The notes: a model not told the origin generated them from the letters alone. Counted from the first letter of the stretch, positions 51,069 to 60,790 are shown. The stretch is DNA of 64,000 nt from Aminobacter ciceronei (GCF_014138625.1 NZ_JACJHY010000003.1:186001-250000), one strand, 5' to 3'. Made by a program: numbers and translations.

Positions 51069-52283
51069 TCAGCTTGCGTGCTTCCTGCCGAAGCAGGCAA
51101 CGGCGATTGCAGCCAGCAGGGTCGCGGCACCGCTGTAGATGAAGGCACTGTTGACGCCTGCAGTGTCGACCAGCACGCCGCCGAACACCGCACCCAGCGC
51201 GATCGCCACCTGGAAGGTCGCGACCATCAGGCCGCCGGCACTTTCAGCCTGGTCGGGCGCTGCGCGTACCATCCAGGTCTGCACGCCCACCGGCACCGCG
51301 CCGAAGGCAAAGCCCCACGCGGCGATGGCGACGCCCGCGATCCCGGCCGACGAACCCGCCAACAGCAGCGCCAGTGCCGAGATGGCGATGAGCAACGGAG
51401 CCAACGTCACCGCCGACCGCAGGCTGCGTTCGGCCATGAAACCGCCGGCGAGATTGCCGAAGAAGCCGCCAATGCCGAAGGCCAGCAGCACCAGCGATAT
51501 GGTCTCGATGCCGAGTGCCGGCACCTGCTCGAGGAAGGCTCGGAAATAGGTGAAGCCGGCGAAATGGCCGGACGCGGTCAGGATGACCAGCAGCAGCCCC
51601 ACGCGGATCATCGGGTTGCGGGAGACGTCACGCAGGGCACCGAAGCTGGCGATGCTGATGGGCGGAAGCTTGGGCAGCGTGGCGAACTGCACGATCAGCG
51701 TGACCAAACCGACGCCGGCAGCGATGATGAAGGCGCTGCGCCAACCCCAGACGTCGCCGACATAGGCGCCCACGGGGGCGGCGCAGACGGTCGCCACCGA
51801 AACGCCGGTCAGGATGATCGACATGGCGCGCAGCAGCACCTCGCTGGGCACCAGCCGCATCGCGATGGCCGCCGACATCGACCAGAAGCCGCCGAGTGCC
51901 ACGCCCAGGAGCACACGCGCGAACAAAAGCGACGGCAGTGACCAGGCGGTTGCCGCGAGCAGGCTCGACACGACCAGCAACAGCGACAATCCGATCATCA
52001 CATGCCGTCGGTCGATCTTCCTTGTCGCGATAGCCATTGTCGGCGCGGCGATCGCGGCGATGACGGCAGTCGCCGTCACCGCTTGTCCGGCGGTGCCTTC
52101 GGTGATGCCGAGATCCTGCGCCAGCGGCGTCAGCAGGCTGGCCGGCAGGAATTCCGCTGTCACAAGGCCGAACACGCCGAGCGACAACGACAGAACGGCG
52201 CCCCACAGGGGTTCCGCGCGCTCCTCGGCCTTCGCTTTCTGGATCGGAATGCCGTCCAGCGTTGCGGTTACGATATCGTTCAT
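51069..52283 (-). CDS. MFS efflux transporter (AraJ/YdhP-like DHA1 type)
   Basis: 404-residue 12-helix transporter. The start at 52283 gives the normal short N-terminus before the first helix (LWGAVLSLSLGVFGLVTAEFLPASLL). The loop 2-3 region reads RKIDRRHVMIGLSLLLV, then VLLGVALGGFWSMSAAIAMRLVP and GDVWGWRSAFIIAAGVG. It probably exports drugs or sugars/metabolites in antiport with protons. It is divergent from an AraC regulator whose ATG is 76 bp away, which is the likely controller. Confidence 0.87.
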   Translation of the reverse strand: MNDIVTATLDGIPIQKAKAEERAEPLWGAVLSLSLGVFGLVTAEFLPASLLTPLAQDLGITEGTAGQAVTATAVIAAIAAPTMAIATRKIDRRHVMIGLSLLLVVSSLLAATAWSLPSLLFARVLLGVALGGFWSMSAAIAMRLVPSEVLLRAMSIILTGVSVATVCAAPVGAYVGDVWGWRSAFIIAAGVGLVTLIVQFATLPKLPPISIASFGALRDVSRNPMIRVGLLLVILTASGHFAGFTYFRAFLEQVPALGIETISLVLLAFGIGGFFGNLAGGFMAERSLRSAVTLAPLLIAISALALLLAGSSAGIAGVAIAAWGFAFGAVPVGVQTWMVRAAPDQAESAGGLMVATFQVAIALGAVFGGVLVDTAGVNSAFIYSGAATLLAAIAVACFGRKHAS

Positions 52284-52358
52284 TTGGGAGGCTCTCCGAT
52301 TGCAGTGCGGTGCAACATGGGGGTGACGATTTGGCGTTTCCATGCTAGATACGCCAGT

Positions 52359-53315
52359 ATGAATGATCGTTCGTCCAAACTTGCCGCCGACCCGCTGACC
52401 GATATCCTCAGGGGTTTGCGCCTCGAAGGCGTCGAATATGGCCGCTGGGAACTGAAGGAGCCGTGGAACATCGAATTCCCGGCCCAGGCAACGGCACGCT
52501 TCTACTTCGTCGGACAGAAGGCGTGCTGGCTGCGCCAACCCTCGGGCGAATGGGTCGAGCTTCGCTGCGGCGACGCCGTGCTCCTGCCGCGCGGCGTGGC
52601 CCATGTGATCTCCAGCGAGCCAGGCGCAAAATCGTCGCCGATCAATGGCTACGAGATCAAGCAGATCTGCGAGAAGGTCTTCTGTCTTTCGACCGAGGGC
52701 TGCCGGCCGGGCACGCTGCTGTTCTGCGGCAGCATGTATTTCAACCTCGACGGCCTGCACCCGCTGCTCGGCATGATGCCTGACGTCATGCGCACGACCG
52801 AACTCGAGGCGCATGACCCCGGTATCACTCACATGCTCGAAACCATGGCCCGCGAGGTCAAGCTCGAGCGCGTCGGTTCCGCCGGCATCGTCGCCCGGCT
52901 CGCCGACGTGCTCGCCGCCATCATCATTCGTTCATGGGTCGAGCGCGGCTGCGGCGATTCCAGCGGCTGGATCGCCGCGGTCAGGGATCCCAAGATCGGC
53001 AAGGTGCTGGCCGCGATCCATCTCGAACCGAGCCACAACTGGACGGTCGAGGCGCTGGCTCGGATGATGGGCGCATCGCGCTCCGGCTTCGCCGACCGCT
53101 TCGCGGCGATCGTCGGCGAAACGCCGGCGCGCTACGTCACTCAGGTCAGGATGCACCAGGCGCGGCAGTGGCTGGTCCGCGACCGCCTGCGCATCTCGGT
53201 CGTGGCGTCACGGCTGGGCTACGATTCGGAAGCTGCCTTCAGCCGCGCCTTCAAGCGCGTTATCGGCCATCCGCCCGGCCACTTCAGGACTGCGGATCAG
53301 CAAACCGCGGCCTGA
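52359..53315 (+). CDS. AraC-family regulator with N-terminal cupin_6 domain
   Basis: 318 residues. The N-terminal cupin-type sensing domain (about 15-190) includes FYFVGQKACWLRQPSGEWVELRCGDAVLLPRGVAHVI. The C-terminal AraC DNA-binding domain (about 215-310) has HNWTVEALARMMGASRSGFADRFAAIVGETPARYVTQVRMHQA and ISVVASRLGYDSEAAFSRAFKRVIGHPPGHFR, i.e. both helix-turn-helix units. It is divergent from the MFS gene, which it probably activates. Ligand unknown. Confidence 0.9.
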   Translation: MNDRSSKLAADPLTDILRGLRLEGVEYGRWELKEPWNIEFPAQATARFYFVGQKACWLRQPSGEWVELRCGDAVLLPRGVAHVISSEPGAKSSPINGYEIKQICEKVFCLSTEGCRPGTLLFCGSMYFNLDGLHPLLGMMPDVMRTTELEAHDPGITHMLETMAREVKLERVGSAGIVARLADVLAAIIIRSWVERGCGDSSGWIAAVRDPKIGKVLAAIHLEPSHNWTVEALARMMGASRSGFADRFAAIVGETPARYVTQVRMHQARQWLVRDRLRISVVASRLGYDSEAAFSRAFKRVIGHPPGHFRTADQQTAA

Positions 53316-53318
53316 GTC

Positions 53319-53861
53319 TCACTGCACCAGAAGCAGCGCGCCATTTTCGACCTGGTACTTCTTGAGTCGCGACAGGAAGCTCATTCCGATCAGCGTGCCG
53401 TCGAGGGCCTTGTCCTCGAGCACCACCACCGGCACGTCGTCGACGCTGATCCGGCCGATCTGCAGTCGGTCGATGCGCGAAAGCGCTGCGCGCGCAGCAC
53501 CATTTGCAGTGTTGACCTGCTGGGTGAAATCCCCCGGCGCGACTTTCACCCCGGCCTTGCGCGCGGTCGAAACGTTGATCGCCACCAGCGTCGCCCCGGT
53601 GTCGACCATTGCGTCGACCGAGCGACCGTTGATCTTGAAGCTTGCCGTGAAATGGCCGCGCATGTCGGCGTCGATCTTGACGCTGCGTCCGGCGGTGGAG
53701 GCAGTCGCAGCACTGGGTTCGACGGGCTTGGGCGCCGGCGTAATGGTGCCCGTCGCCATCTCGGTCAAAGCCTTGAACTTCTCACCGTCCTTGTCCCACA
53801 GCATGGGCACCGACGCGGATGCGCCGGCACAGACACCGAATATGATGAGCTTACGCAGCAT
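53319..53861 (-). CDS. Retropepsin-like aspartic protease (clan AA, TIGR02281 type)
   Basis: 180-residue protein with an N-terminal export or anchor segment (KLIIFGVCAGASASVPML) and a linker. One retropepsin-like domain (about 75-180) carries the catalytic MVDTGATLVAINVSTARKAGV and a C-terminal LDGTLIGMSFLSRLKKYQV. A single Asp-Thr-Gly means it should act as a dimer. Such periplasmic proteases are widespread in Alphaproteobacteria; targets are unknown. It converges on the AraC gene and lies downstream of upp. Confidence 0.85.
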   Translation of the reverse strand: MLRKLIIFGVCAGASASVPMLWDKDGEKFKALTEMATGTITPAPKPVEPSAATASTAGRSVKIDADMRGHFTASFKINGRSVDAMVDTGATLVAINVSTARKAGVKVAPGDFTQQVNTANGAARAALSRIDRLQIGRISVDDVPVVVLEDKALDGTLIGMSFLSRLKKYQVENGALLLVQ

Positions 53862-53961
53862 GTGACGCCCTGATTTGAGGCGTCACGATAGTCCGGACAA
53901 GGTGATCGTGGCTTTAACGCAGCCATCCCGATGTCAAAGGCGGTAAACCGTGGGTTAAGGC

Positions 53962-54588
53962 CTATTTGGTGCCGTACATACGGTCGCCGGCGTCGCCGAG
54001 GCCGGGGATGATGTAGCCCCGCTCGTTGAGCTCGCGGTCGATCGAGGCGGTGAACACCGGAACATCCGGGTGCGCCTTGGTGAAGCGCTCGATGCCTTCG
54101 GGCGAGGCCAGCAGGCACAGGAAGCGCAGGTTGGTGGCGCCACGGCCCTTCAGCTTGTCGATCGCCGCGATCGCTGAATTGGCGGTGGCCAGCATCGGGT
54201 CGACGACGATCACCAGGCGGTCGCCGAGGTCGCTTGGCGCCTTGAAGAAATACTCTACCGCCTCCAGCGTCTCGTGGTCGCGATAAAGCCCGACATGGGC
54301 GACGCGGGCTGCCGGCACCAGGTCGAGCAGGCCTTCGAGCAGGCCATTGCCGGCGCGCAGCACCGAGGCGAACACCAGCTTCTTGCCTTCGAGCGTCGGC
54401 GCCTCCATCGTCTCGATCGGCGTTTCGATCATTTTGGTGGTCAGTTCGAGGTCGCGCGTCACCTCGTAGCCGAGCAGCAGGGAGATCTCGCGCAGCAGCC
54501 GCCGAAAGCCGGCCGTCGAGGTTTCCTTGTCGCGCATGATGGTCAGCTTGTGCTGCACAAGCGGATGGTCGACGACGGTCACGGTCAT
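53962..54588 (-). CDS. upp: Uracil phosphoribosyltransferase
   Basis: 208-residue enzyme making UMP from uracil and PRPP. Motifs: [51 protein letters not shown], the PRPP loop [17 protein letters not shown], and the C-terminal uracil-binding region [18 protein letters not shown]. It lies 102 bp downstream of add on the same strand, so the two salvage genes may be co-transcribed. It also takes up uracil produced by cdd and pyrimidine phosphorolysis. Confidence 0.95.
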   Translation of the reverse strand: MTVTVVDHPLVQHKLTIMRDKETSTAGFRRLLREISLLLGYEVTRDLELTTKMIETPIETMEAPTLEGKKLVFASVLRAGNGLLEGLLDLVPAARVAHVGLYRDHETLEAVEYFFKAPSDLGDRLVIVVDPMLATANSAIAAIDKLKGRGATNLRFLCLLASPEGIERFTKAHPDVPVFTASIDRELNERGYIIPGLGDAGDRMYGTK

Positions 54589-54690
54589 GGCTTACGCTCC
54601 TGAAACTCGGGTAATTCAGGCCATTCTATCGGCTGGCGCGCCGCCGACCAATGTCGCGCCAGCCTTGAACCACAGTTTTGTCGGCCAAAT

Positions 54691-55665
54691 TCAGCGTTTA
54701 TGGCCGTCGAGACGGGCAAGAAGTGCTGCTTTGGTCTTCCTGTCGACGAAAGCGGCCTCGATCGCCGTGCGGGTCGTCGCCATCAGCGCCTTGTCGTCCA
54801 TGCCGAAATGCTCAGTGGCAATGTCATATTCGCGCTTCAGGCTGGTCCAGAAATAGGGCGGATCGTCGGAGCTCAGCGTCACCTTGCAACCAGCCGCCCG
54901 GAACTTGGGGAAGGGGTGGTCGGCAAAGCTGTCGAACACCTTGAGCGCGATGTTCGACCCCGGGCAGACTTCCAGCACGATGCCTTCGTCGGCGATGCGT
55001 TTGACCAGATCGGGGTTTTCGATTGCGCGTACGCCATGGCCGATGCGCGATGGCTTGATGTGGTCGAGCGCCTGCGCCACGCTCTCCCAGCCCAGCAGTT
55101 CGCCGGCATGGATGGTGATGCCGAGGCCGGCCTCGCGGGCGATCTCGAAGGCGCGCACATAATCCTCGAACTCGCCCATACGCTCGTCGCCGGCGACGCC
55201 GAAGCCGGTCACCAGTGGATGGTTGCACCTGGCGGCAAAGCGTGCCGCCGCCTCGATCGATTCGACACCGACATGGCGCACGCCGGTGACGATCATCCGG
55301 CCCTCGATGCCTGTCTTGGCCTTGGCCCGCAGCATGCCTTCGCCGAGCGCGTCGGTATAGGCCTTGGGCGACAGCCCGGCTTTGATGGCATGGTCGGGCG
55401 AAGTGAACACTTCCGAATAGATCGCGCCGTCACGGGCGAGGCTGGTCAGGTAGTGTTCTGAAAGCCGGGCGTAGTCCTCTTCGGTGCGGAAAAGGTCGGC
55501 GGCGAAGTCGTAGGCCGCAAGGAACGAGGTGAAGTCGTTCCAGACGAAGGAGCCGTTCTGGATGAAGGGTGAGACGTCCTTGCCGTATTTCTGCGCCTGG
55601 CGGACGACGAGTTCGGGTGCCGCCGCACCTTCTATGTGGCAGTGCAGCTCGGCTTTCAAAGGCAT
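54691..55665 (-). CDS. add: Adenosine deaminase
   Basis: 324-residue zinc hydrolase converting adenosine to inosine. The ATG at 55665 follows AAGGA. Motifs: [17 protein letters not shown] (first His pair; canonical HLDG/HLEG reads HIEG here), [22 protein letters not shown], and the catalytic [10 protein letters not shown]. It extends the nucleoside salvage set; inosine formed can be used by the purine phosphorylase encoded about 5 kb away. Confidence 0.92.
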   Translation of the reverse strand: MPLKAELHCHIEGAAAPELVVRQAQKYGKDVSPFIQNGSFVWNDFTSFLAAYDFAADLFRTEEDYARLSEHYLTSLARDGAIYSEVFTSPDHAIKAGLSPKAYTDALGEGMLRAKAKTGIEGRMIVTGVRHVGVESIEAAARFAARCNHPLVTGFGVAGDERMGEFEDYVRAFEIAREAGLGITIHAGELLGWESVAQALDHIKPSRIGHGVRAIENPDLVKRIADEGIVLEVCPGSNIALKVFDSFADHPFPKFRAAGCKVTLSSDDPPYFWTSLKREYDIATEHFGMDDKALMATTRTAIEAAFVDRKTKAALLARLDGHKR

Positions 55666-55775
55666 TCCTTGTTCCTTGTGTTGTCGGCGCGGGCGCGGCC
55701 TAAAACCGCGCCTCAAACAATAGCGCCCGCTGGTGTGATCGGCTATGGTCCCGCCGGATTTGATTGGACAACAAA

Positions 55776-56552
55776 ATGTCAGAACAACGGACGACGGCTG
55801 TCGGCGGCATGGAAACCTCCTACGGTTTCCGCAATGTGGGAGCTGGCGACAAGCAGGGCCTGGTCAACGAGGTCTTCCACAAGGTCGCCGACCGCTATGA
55901 CGTGATGAACGACCTGATGTCGGGCGGCCTGCACCGTATCTGGAAAGACGCAATGGTTGCCTGGCTCAACCCGCCCAGGCGTCCGGGTTGGAAGGTGCTC
56001 GACGTTGCCGGCGGCACCGGTGACATCGCCTTCCGCATCGTCGACGCCTCGCATGGCAACGCGCATGCCACCGTGCTCGACATCAACGGCTCGATGCTTG
56101 GCGTCGGCCGCGAGCGCGCCGAAAAGCGCGGCCTTGCCGACAAGACGGATTTCGTCGAGGCAAACGCCGAGGAACTGCCCTTCGCCGACGAGACCTTCGA
56201 CGCCTACACCATCGCTTTCGGCATCCGCAACGTGCCGCGCATCGATGTGGCGCTGTCGGAAGCCTGGCGCGTGCTGAAGCCGGGCGGGCGCCTTTTGATC
56301 CTCGAATTCTCCGAGGTCGAGATGCCCTTGCTCGACAAGATCTACGAAGCCTGGTCGTTCAATGCCATTCCGCGCATCGGCCAGGCCGTGACAGGCGACG
56401 GCGAGCCCTACGCCTATCTCGTCGAATCGATCCGCAAGTTTCCCAACCAGCAGAACTTTGCCGCAATGATCACCCGCGCCGGCTTCGACCGCGTCACCTT
56501 CCGCAACTACACCGGCGGCATCGCAGCACTGCACTCGGGCTGGAAGCTTTGA
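55776..56552 (+). CDS. ubiE: Bifunctional demethylmenaquinone/ubiquinone C-methyltransferase
   Basis: 258-residue SAM-dependent methyltransferase of ubiquinone synthesis. Motifs: [30 protein letters not shown] (SAM motif I), [29 protein letters not shown] and [26 protein letters not shown], with the C-terminal [16 protein letters not shown]. The ATG at 55776 is preferred over an earlier TTG. It precedes ubiB by 13 bp, the usual ubiE-ubiB pair. Confidence 0.95.
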   Translation: MSEQRTTAVGGMETSYGFRNVGAGDKQGLVNEVFHKVADRYDVMNDLMSGGLHRIWKDAMVAWLNPPRRPGWKVLDVAGGTGDIAFRIVDASHGNAHATVLDINGSMLGVGRERAEKRGLADKTDFVEANAEELPFADETFDAYTIAFGIRNVPRIDVALSEAWRVLKPGGRLLILEFSEVEMPLLDKIYEAWSFNAIPRIGQAVTGDGEPYAYLVESIRKFPNQQNFAAMITRAGFDRVTFRNYTGGIAALHSGWKL

Positions 56553-56565
56553 CGGACGGCGCGCG

Positions 56566-58140
56566 ATGAGCAGTCTCGGAGCGTCGTTCCGGCTCGCGCG
56601 TGCGGGCTGGGTGCTTGTGCGTGAAGGCGTGGTCGCGGCGTTGCCCGGCGACCAGCTCGAGGGCCTGCCGAAGATCGGCTGGCAGGTGGCGCGCCTGCTG
56701 ACCCGGCGCCGCGCCCGCAAGAGCGTGCGCAGCGATCGCCTTGCCAAGGCGGTCGCCCGCCTTGGTCCGTCCTACGTCAAGCTCGGCCAGTTCCTGGCGA
56801 CCCGCCCTGACGTCGTCGGCGACGACATCGCGCTCGACCTGGCGTTGCTCCAGGACAGCATGGCGACCTTCCCGATGTCGGAAGCCGTCGAGGCGATCGA
56901 AGGTTCTCTCGGCCGCAAGGTCTCCGATCTCTATCTCAGCATCGGCGCGCCGATTGCCGCCGCGTCCATCGCCCAGGTCCACCCGGCCGAAGTTGCGACG
57001 CCGGAAGGCCCGCGCAAGGTCGCCGTCAAGGTCATCCGCCCCGGCGTGCGCCGCCGCTTCTTCCAGGATCTCGAAAGCTACTTCCTGGCAGCCCGGCTGC
57101 AGGAGCGTTTCGTTCCGTCGAGCCGCCGCCTGCGTCCGGTCGAGATCACCGAGACGATGGCCCAGACAACCAAGATCGAGATGGACTTCCGCCTTGAGGC
57201 GGCGGCCTATTCCGAACTTGGCGAAAACACCAGGGATGATCCCGGCTTCCGCGTGCCGTCTGTCGACTGGGAGCGCACCGGCCGCGACGTGCTCACCATG
57301 GAGTGGATCGACGGCGTCAAGCTCAACGACATCGAAGGGCTGCGCGCCGCAGGCTTCGATCTCCAGGCGATCGCCGCGACGCTGGTACAGTCGTTCCTGC
57401 GGCATACGCTGCGCGACGGCTTCTTCCATGCCGACATGCACCCCGGCAACATGTTCGTCGACGCCAATGGCGACATCGTTGCCGTCGATCTCGGCATCTC
57501 CGGCCGTCTCGGCAAGAAGGAGCAGCGCTTCCTTGCCGAGATCCTCTACGGCTTCATCACCCGCAACTACATGCGTGTCGCCGAAGTGCATTTCGAGGCC
57601 GGCTATGTGCCGCGCCACCACAATGTCGCGGCCTTCGCCCAGGCGATCCGCGCCATCGGCGAGCCGATCCACGGCCAGCCGGCCGAAACCATCTCGATGG
57701 CCAAGCTCTTGACCCTTTTGTTCGAGGTCACCGAGCTGTTCGATATGGAGACGCGGCCCGAACTGGTGCTGCTGCAGAAGACCATGGTCGTCGTCGAGGG
57801 TGTTGCCCGCACGTTGGACCCGGCCTTCAACATGTGGAAGACGGCCGAACCCGTGGTCGGCAACTGGATCGCTGGAAATCTCGGCCCGCGCGGCCTGATG
57901 ATCGATGCCCGTGACGGTCTTGGCGCGCTTCTGTCGCTGGCCCGCCAAGCCCCCGACCTCTCCGCCCGCGCCGAAAGGCTGTCGCGCGAGATCGACGCCA
58001 TGGCCGAAAACGGCCTGCGCTTCGATGCCGCGACCGCGCGCGCCATCGGCAAGGCCGAAGCGCGCCACACCCGCTCCGGTCGCATTGCGCTGTGGGTCAT
58101 TGCGCTGACGCTGGTCTACATCGCCTGGCAACTGCTCTGA
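56566..58140 (+). CDS. ubiB: Ubiquinone biosynthesis ABC1/UbiB-family atypical kinase
   Basis: 524-residue UbiB/ADCK-type protein needed for ubiquinone synthesis, membrane-attached. The family KxGQ motif is YVKLGQFLATRPD. The Ala-rich loop is AAASIAQVHPAEV, the ATP Lys is in KVAVKVIRPG, the catalytic segment is HADMHPGNMFVD, and the metal motif is VDLGISGRLG. A C-terminal hydrophobic anchor (IALWVIALTLVYIAWQLL) ends the protein. It is transcribed with ubiE. Confidence 0.94.
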   Translation: MSSLGASFRLARAGWVLVREGVVAALPGDQLEGLPKIGWQVARLLTRRRARKSVRSDRLAKAVARLGPSYVKLGQFLATRPDVVGDDIALDLALLQDSMATFPMSEAVEAIEGSLGRKVSDLYLSIGAPIAAASIAQVHPAEVATPEGPRKVAVKVIRPGVRRRFFQDLESYFLAARLQERFVPSSRRLRPVEITETMAQTTKIEMDFRLEAAAYSELGENTRDDPGFRVPSVDWERTGRDVLTMEWIDGVKLNDIEGLRAAGFDLQAIAATLVQSFLRHTLRDGFFHADMHPGNMFVDANGDIVAVDLGISGRLGKKEQRFLAEILYGFITRNYMRVAEVHFEAGYVPRHHNVAAFAQAIRAIGEPIHGQPAETISMAKLLTLLFEVTELFDMETRPELVLLQKTMVVVEGVARTLDPAFNMWKTAEPVVGNWIAGNLGPRGLMIDARDGLGALLSLARQAPDLSARAERLSREIDAMAENGLRFDAATARAIGKAEARHTRSGRIALWVIALTLVYIAWQLL

Positions 58141-58145
58141 TCGGA

Positions 58146-58177
58146 CAATGCCGGCATTGCTGGCAGTGCCGGCATTG
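58146..58177 (+). terminator. Hairpin after ubiB
   Basis: CAATGCCGGCA and TGCCGGCATTG pair perfectly around a ten-base loop, starting five bases after the ubiB stop. There is no T-run, so it is a terminator-like or 3'-end-protecting hairpin. Confidence 0.5.
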
Positions 58178-58213
58178 AATGCGCCCCCCGTCGGCGCTAC
58201 TTTTGCGTCAGAC

Positions 58214-58372
58214 GCGCATCGCCGCTTCGGGAAGGGTTCGAGCCATGCGGTCAATCTCAACTTCGGCGACTGCTGTACTCGGCTGCTCGCCAAAACCCGG
58301 AACGTGCCGCCGCTTTTCAAGGGCGATGATTTCATCCATACCGACATCGTGCCGGCGCTGAAGCCGGCTTGA
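58214..58372 (+). pseudogene. C-terminal remnant of a VapC-type PIN-domain toxin
   Basis: About 50 codons read RRFGKGSSHAVNLNFGDC then LLAKTRNVPPLFKGDDFIHTDI. This matches the end of VapC ribonucleases, including the NFGDC acidic site and the FKGDDF segment. The N-terminal two-thirds, with the other catalytic Asp residues, and the VapB antitoxin are absent, so this is a dead fragment. It ends ten bases before coaBC. Confidence 0.65.
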
Positions 58373-58381
58373 GGGCCAAGC

Positions 58382-59599
58382 ATGTTCCTTTCCGGCAAGC
58401 GCATCCTGCTTATCATCGGCGGCGGCATCGCGGCCTACAAGTCGCTCGACCTGATCCGTCGGTTGCGCGAGCGCGGCGCATCCGTCCGGGCGGTCATGAC
58501 CTCTGCCGCCCAGGAGTTCATCACGCCTCTGTCGGTTGGCGCACTCACCGCCGACCACGTCTTCACCGATCTCTTCGACCGCCAGGACGAGCAGGATGTC
58601 GGCCACATCAGGCTGGCGCGCGAGGCCGACCTGATCGTCGTTGCCCCGGCCACCGCCGACCTGATGGCCAAGCTCGCCAACGGCCATGCCTCCGACCTCG
58701 CCTCTGCCGTGCTGCTTGCCGCCGACAAGAAGGTACTGTTTGCGCCGGCCATGAACCCGCGCATGTGGTCGAATCCGGCGACGCGCCGCAACCGCGCCAC
58801 GCTGGAAAAGGACGGCATCCATTTCATCGGCCCGATGAAAGGCGAGATGGCCGAAAGCAACGAGGCAGGCGAGGGCCGCATGGCCGAGCCGTTGCAGATC
58901 GTCGGAGCGGTCGAGGAACTGCTCGACATCAGGCCGAAGCCGCTGTCGGGCCGCAAGATCATCATCACCTCAGGCCCGACGCACGAGCCCATCGATCCCG
59001 TGCGCTACATCGCCAACCGCTCGTCGGGCAAGCAGGGTCATGCGCTCGCCGCCTCGCTCGCCCGGCTCGGCGCCGATGTGCGCCTCGTCTCCGGCCCGGT
59101 GACCATTCCAGATCCTGCCGGTGTGAAGACGGTGCATGTCGAAAGCGCGCGCGAGATGCGCGATGCGGTCGAACAACTGCTACCGGCCGATGCTGCCATC
59201 TTTGTCGCCGCCGTCGCCGACTGGCGCACAGCCGCCTCTGCCGATGAGAAGATCAAGAAGGTGGCGGGCGAGGGGCCGCCGGCGCTGCAGATGGTCGAGA
59301 ACCCCGACATTCTCGCCGGCGTCGGCCACCACGCCAAGCGTCCCTATCTGGTCATAGGTTTCGCTGCCGAGACCCAGGACGTTCTCAAAAATGCCCAGGC
59401 CAAGCTGGCCAGGAAGGGCGCCGACTTCATCGTCGCCAACGATGTCAGCCACGAAGGCGGCGTCATGGGTGGCGACCGCAACCGGGTTAAGATCGTGAGC
59501 AAGGCGGGCGTCGACGAATGGCCTGATTTGCCCAAGGAAGAGGTCGCCGAGCGGCTCGCCCAACTGATCGCCGAAAGGCTCGGGACAGTCACGGTCTGA
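58382..59599 (+). CDS. coaBC: Bifunctional phosphopantothenoylcysteine decarboxylase/phosphopantothenate-cysteine ligase
   Basis: 405-residue CoA-synthesis enzyme. The CoaC (flavin-dependent decarboxylase) half, residues about 1-185, has IIGGGIAAYKSLDLIRRL, APATADLMAKLANGHASD and the PAMNPRMW motif. The CoaB ligase half, about 190-405, has KIIITSGPTHEPIDPVRYIANRSSGKQGHALA, AAVADWR and ADFIVANDVSHEG (the acyl-cytidylate Asn motif). It lies just after the VapC remnant. Confidence 0.95.
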   Translation: MFLSGKRILLIIGGGIAAYKSLDLIRRLRERGASVRAVMTSAAQEFITPLSVGALTADHVFTDLFDRQDEQDVGHIRLAREADLIVVAPATADLMAKLANGHASDLASAVLLAADKKVLFAPAMNPRMWSNPATRRNRATLEKDGIHFIGPMKGEMAESNEAGEGRMAEPLQIVGAVEELLDIRPKPLSGRKIIITSGPTHEPIDPVRYIANRSSGKQGHALAASLARLGADVRLVSGPVTIPDPAGVKTVHVESAREMRDAVEQLLPADAAIFVAAVADWRTAASADEKIKKVAGEGPPALQMVENPDILAGVGHHAKRPYLVIGFAAETQDVLKNAQAKLARKGADFIVANDVSHEGGVMGGDRNRVKIVSKAGVDEWPDLPKEEVAERLAQLIAERLGTVTV

Positions 59600-59725
59600 G
59601 CCCCGGCGATCTTTTCGCTGACGGGTCTGCGCCGGCTGCAACAGAGTGTTCACCGGATGGATGCTTGGCCACCCCGCACGCGCATGCGAGGTGAGGGTCG
59701 ACCACCATCCGGAGTTCTCCAAGAC

Positions 59726-60331
59726 ATGAAGCTTTTCTACATGCCCGGCGCCTGTTCGCTGGCCCCGCACATCGTCGCCAACGAAGTCGGCATCGACCTC
59801 GAACTCGTCAAGGTCGACGGCAAGACCAAGACCACTGAAACCCAGCAGGACTTCCTTGCCACCAATCCCAACGGCTATGTGCCGGCGCTGGTGCTCGGCG
59901 ATGGCGAGCTGATGACCGAATCCTCCGTCCTGGTGCAGTACCTCGCTGACCAGAAGCCCGAGAGCGGCCTGATGCCCAAGGCCGGCGACATGGCGCGCTA
60001 CCGTGTTCAGCAGTGGCTGGCCTTCGTCGCCACCGAACTGCACAAGGTCTTCGGCGCCTTCTTCAAGCCCAACACGCCCGAGGCCACCAAGGAGATCAAC
60101 CGCGAGCTGCTCGCCAGGCGCCTGGCCTATGTCGACGGCAAGCTCGACGGCCGCGCCTATCTGATGGGCGATGCCTTCACTGCGGCTGACGCCTATCTCT
60201 GGACGATCCTCGGCTGGGCCAAGCATGTCGGCATCGATCTGTCTTCCTTTGCCAACATCCAGCGCTATCTCGGCACCGTGGCTGCCCGCCCGGCCGTGCA
60301 GAAGGCCCTGCGCGCCGAAGGCCTGGCCTGA
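59726..60331 (+). CDS. Glutathione S-transferase, beta-class-like
   Basis: 201-residue GST. The ATG at 59726 gives the standard N-terminus MKLFYMPGACSLAPHIVANEVG; CSLAP carries the Cys used by bacterial beta-class GSTs. The thioredoxin-like domain continues with NPNGYVPALVLGDGELMTESSVLVQYLAD, the glutathione-binding Glu-Ser pair. A helical C-domain (GDAFTAADAYLWTILGWA) follows. It probably conjugates or peroxidises electrophiles. It is separate from the kdp genes that follow 277 bp later. Confidence 0.92.
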   Translation: MKLFYMPGACSLAPHIVANEVGIDLELVKVDGKTKTTETQQDFLATNPNGYVPALVLGDGELMTESSVLVQYLADQKPESGLMPKAGDMARYRVQQWLAFVATELHKVFGAFFKPNTPEATKEINRELLARRLAYVDGKLDGRAYLMGDAFTAADAYLWTILGWAKHVGIDLSSFANIQRYLGTVAARPAVQKALRAEGLA

Positions 60332-60608
60332 TCTCCGGCTCCAGCAACTGCCGCCGCTGTTGAACCGGCAATTGCCGACTTGATTATTGACGGCCTCGAG
60401 GCTCACGCCTTGGGGTCGTTTTCTTTATGGCATTCCTATTTCTTTGTCCGCCCCGCTCTCTCGAACCTTAATGTGGTTCGGAGCCATATTCCTTTGCGAA
60501 ATCCAGACCCGGCCAACGTCGTCAGCATGCCTGACGCCGTCGTTTGGCGCGTGGGGATGGTCCTTACGCCCTCGGCTTAAGGTTTCAACGGAACAGGAGT
60601 TTTCGAAG
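60332..60608 (+). other. Leader region upstream of the kdp operon
   Basis: About 277 bp without a convincing gene; a perfect palindrome (CGGCAATTGCCG) lies at 60366-60377. It should contain the kdp promoter, normally controlled by KdpDE in this family; no KdpE site can be named from sequence alone. Confidence 0.4.
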
Positions 60609-60689
60609 ATGGACATCTTCGTTCTCGCCATAGGCGTGGTCTTCTTCGCCTTGTGCTTCGCCTACGTCAAAGCCTGCGACATCCTCTGA
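60609..60689 (+). CDS. 26-residue membrane peptide at the head of the kdp operon
   Basis: Tiny ORF (MDIFVLAIGVVFFALCF at the start, ending KACDIL) with AGGAG upstream and a single hydrophobic helix. It ends 11 bp before kdpF and has a ribosome-binding site, so it is probably translated. It is not KdpF itself; I recall similar short peptides before kdpF in related bacteria. It may be a second small Kdp accessory subunit or a leader peptide. Confidence 0.55.
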   Translation: MDIFVLAIGVVFFALCFAYVKACDIL

Positions 60690-60700
60690 AGGAACGCCAA

Positions 60701-60790
60701 ATGTTGCTCGAATACATCCTCGGCGGCGCAGTGACCGTGTTCCTGCTTGCCTATCTGACCTACGCGCTCATCCGCCCCGAACGGTTCTGA
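60701..60790 (+). CDS. kdpF: K+-transporting ATPase small subunit KdpF
   Basis: 29-residue single-helix subunit ([19 protein letters not shown] at the start, ending RPERF) that stabilises the KdpABC potassium pump. The sequence pattern EYIxGG...YLxYALxRPE(K/R)F is characteristic. AAGGA precedes the ATG, and kdpA follows after 31 bp. Confidence 0.88.
   Translation: MLLEYILGGAVTVFLLAYLTYALIRPERF

Noticed and set aside
56494-58428. 644-codon minus-strand frame opposite ubiE-ubiB
   Set aside because: Antisense shadow of ubiB; no family features.
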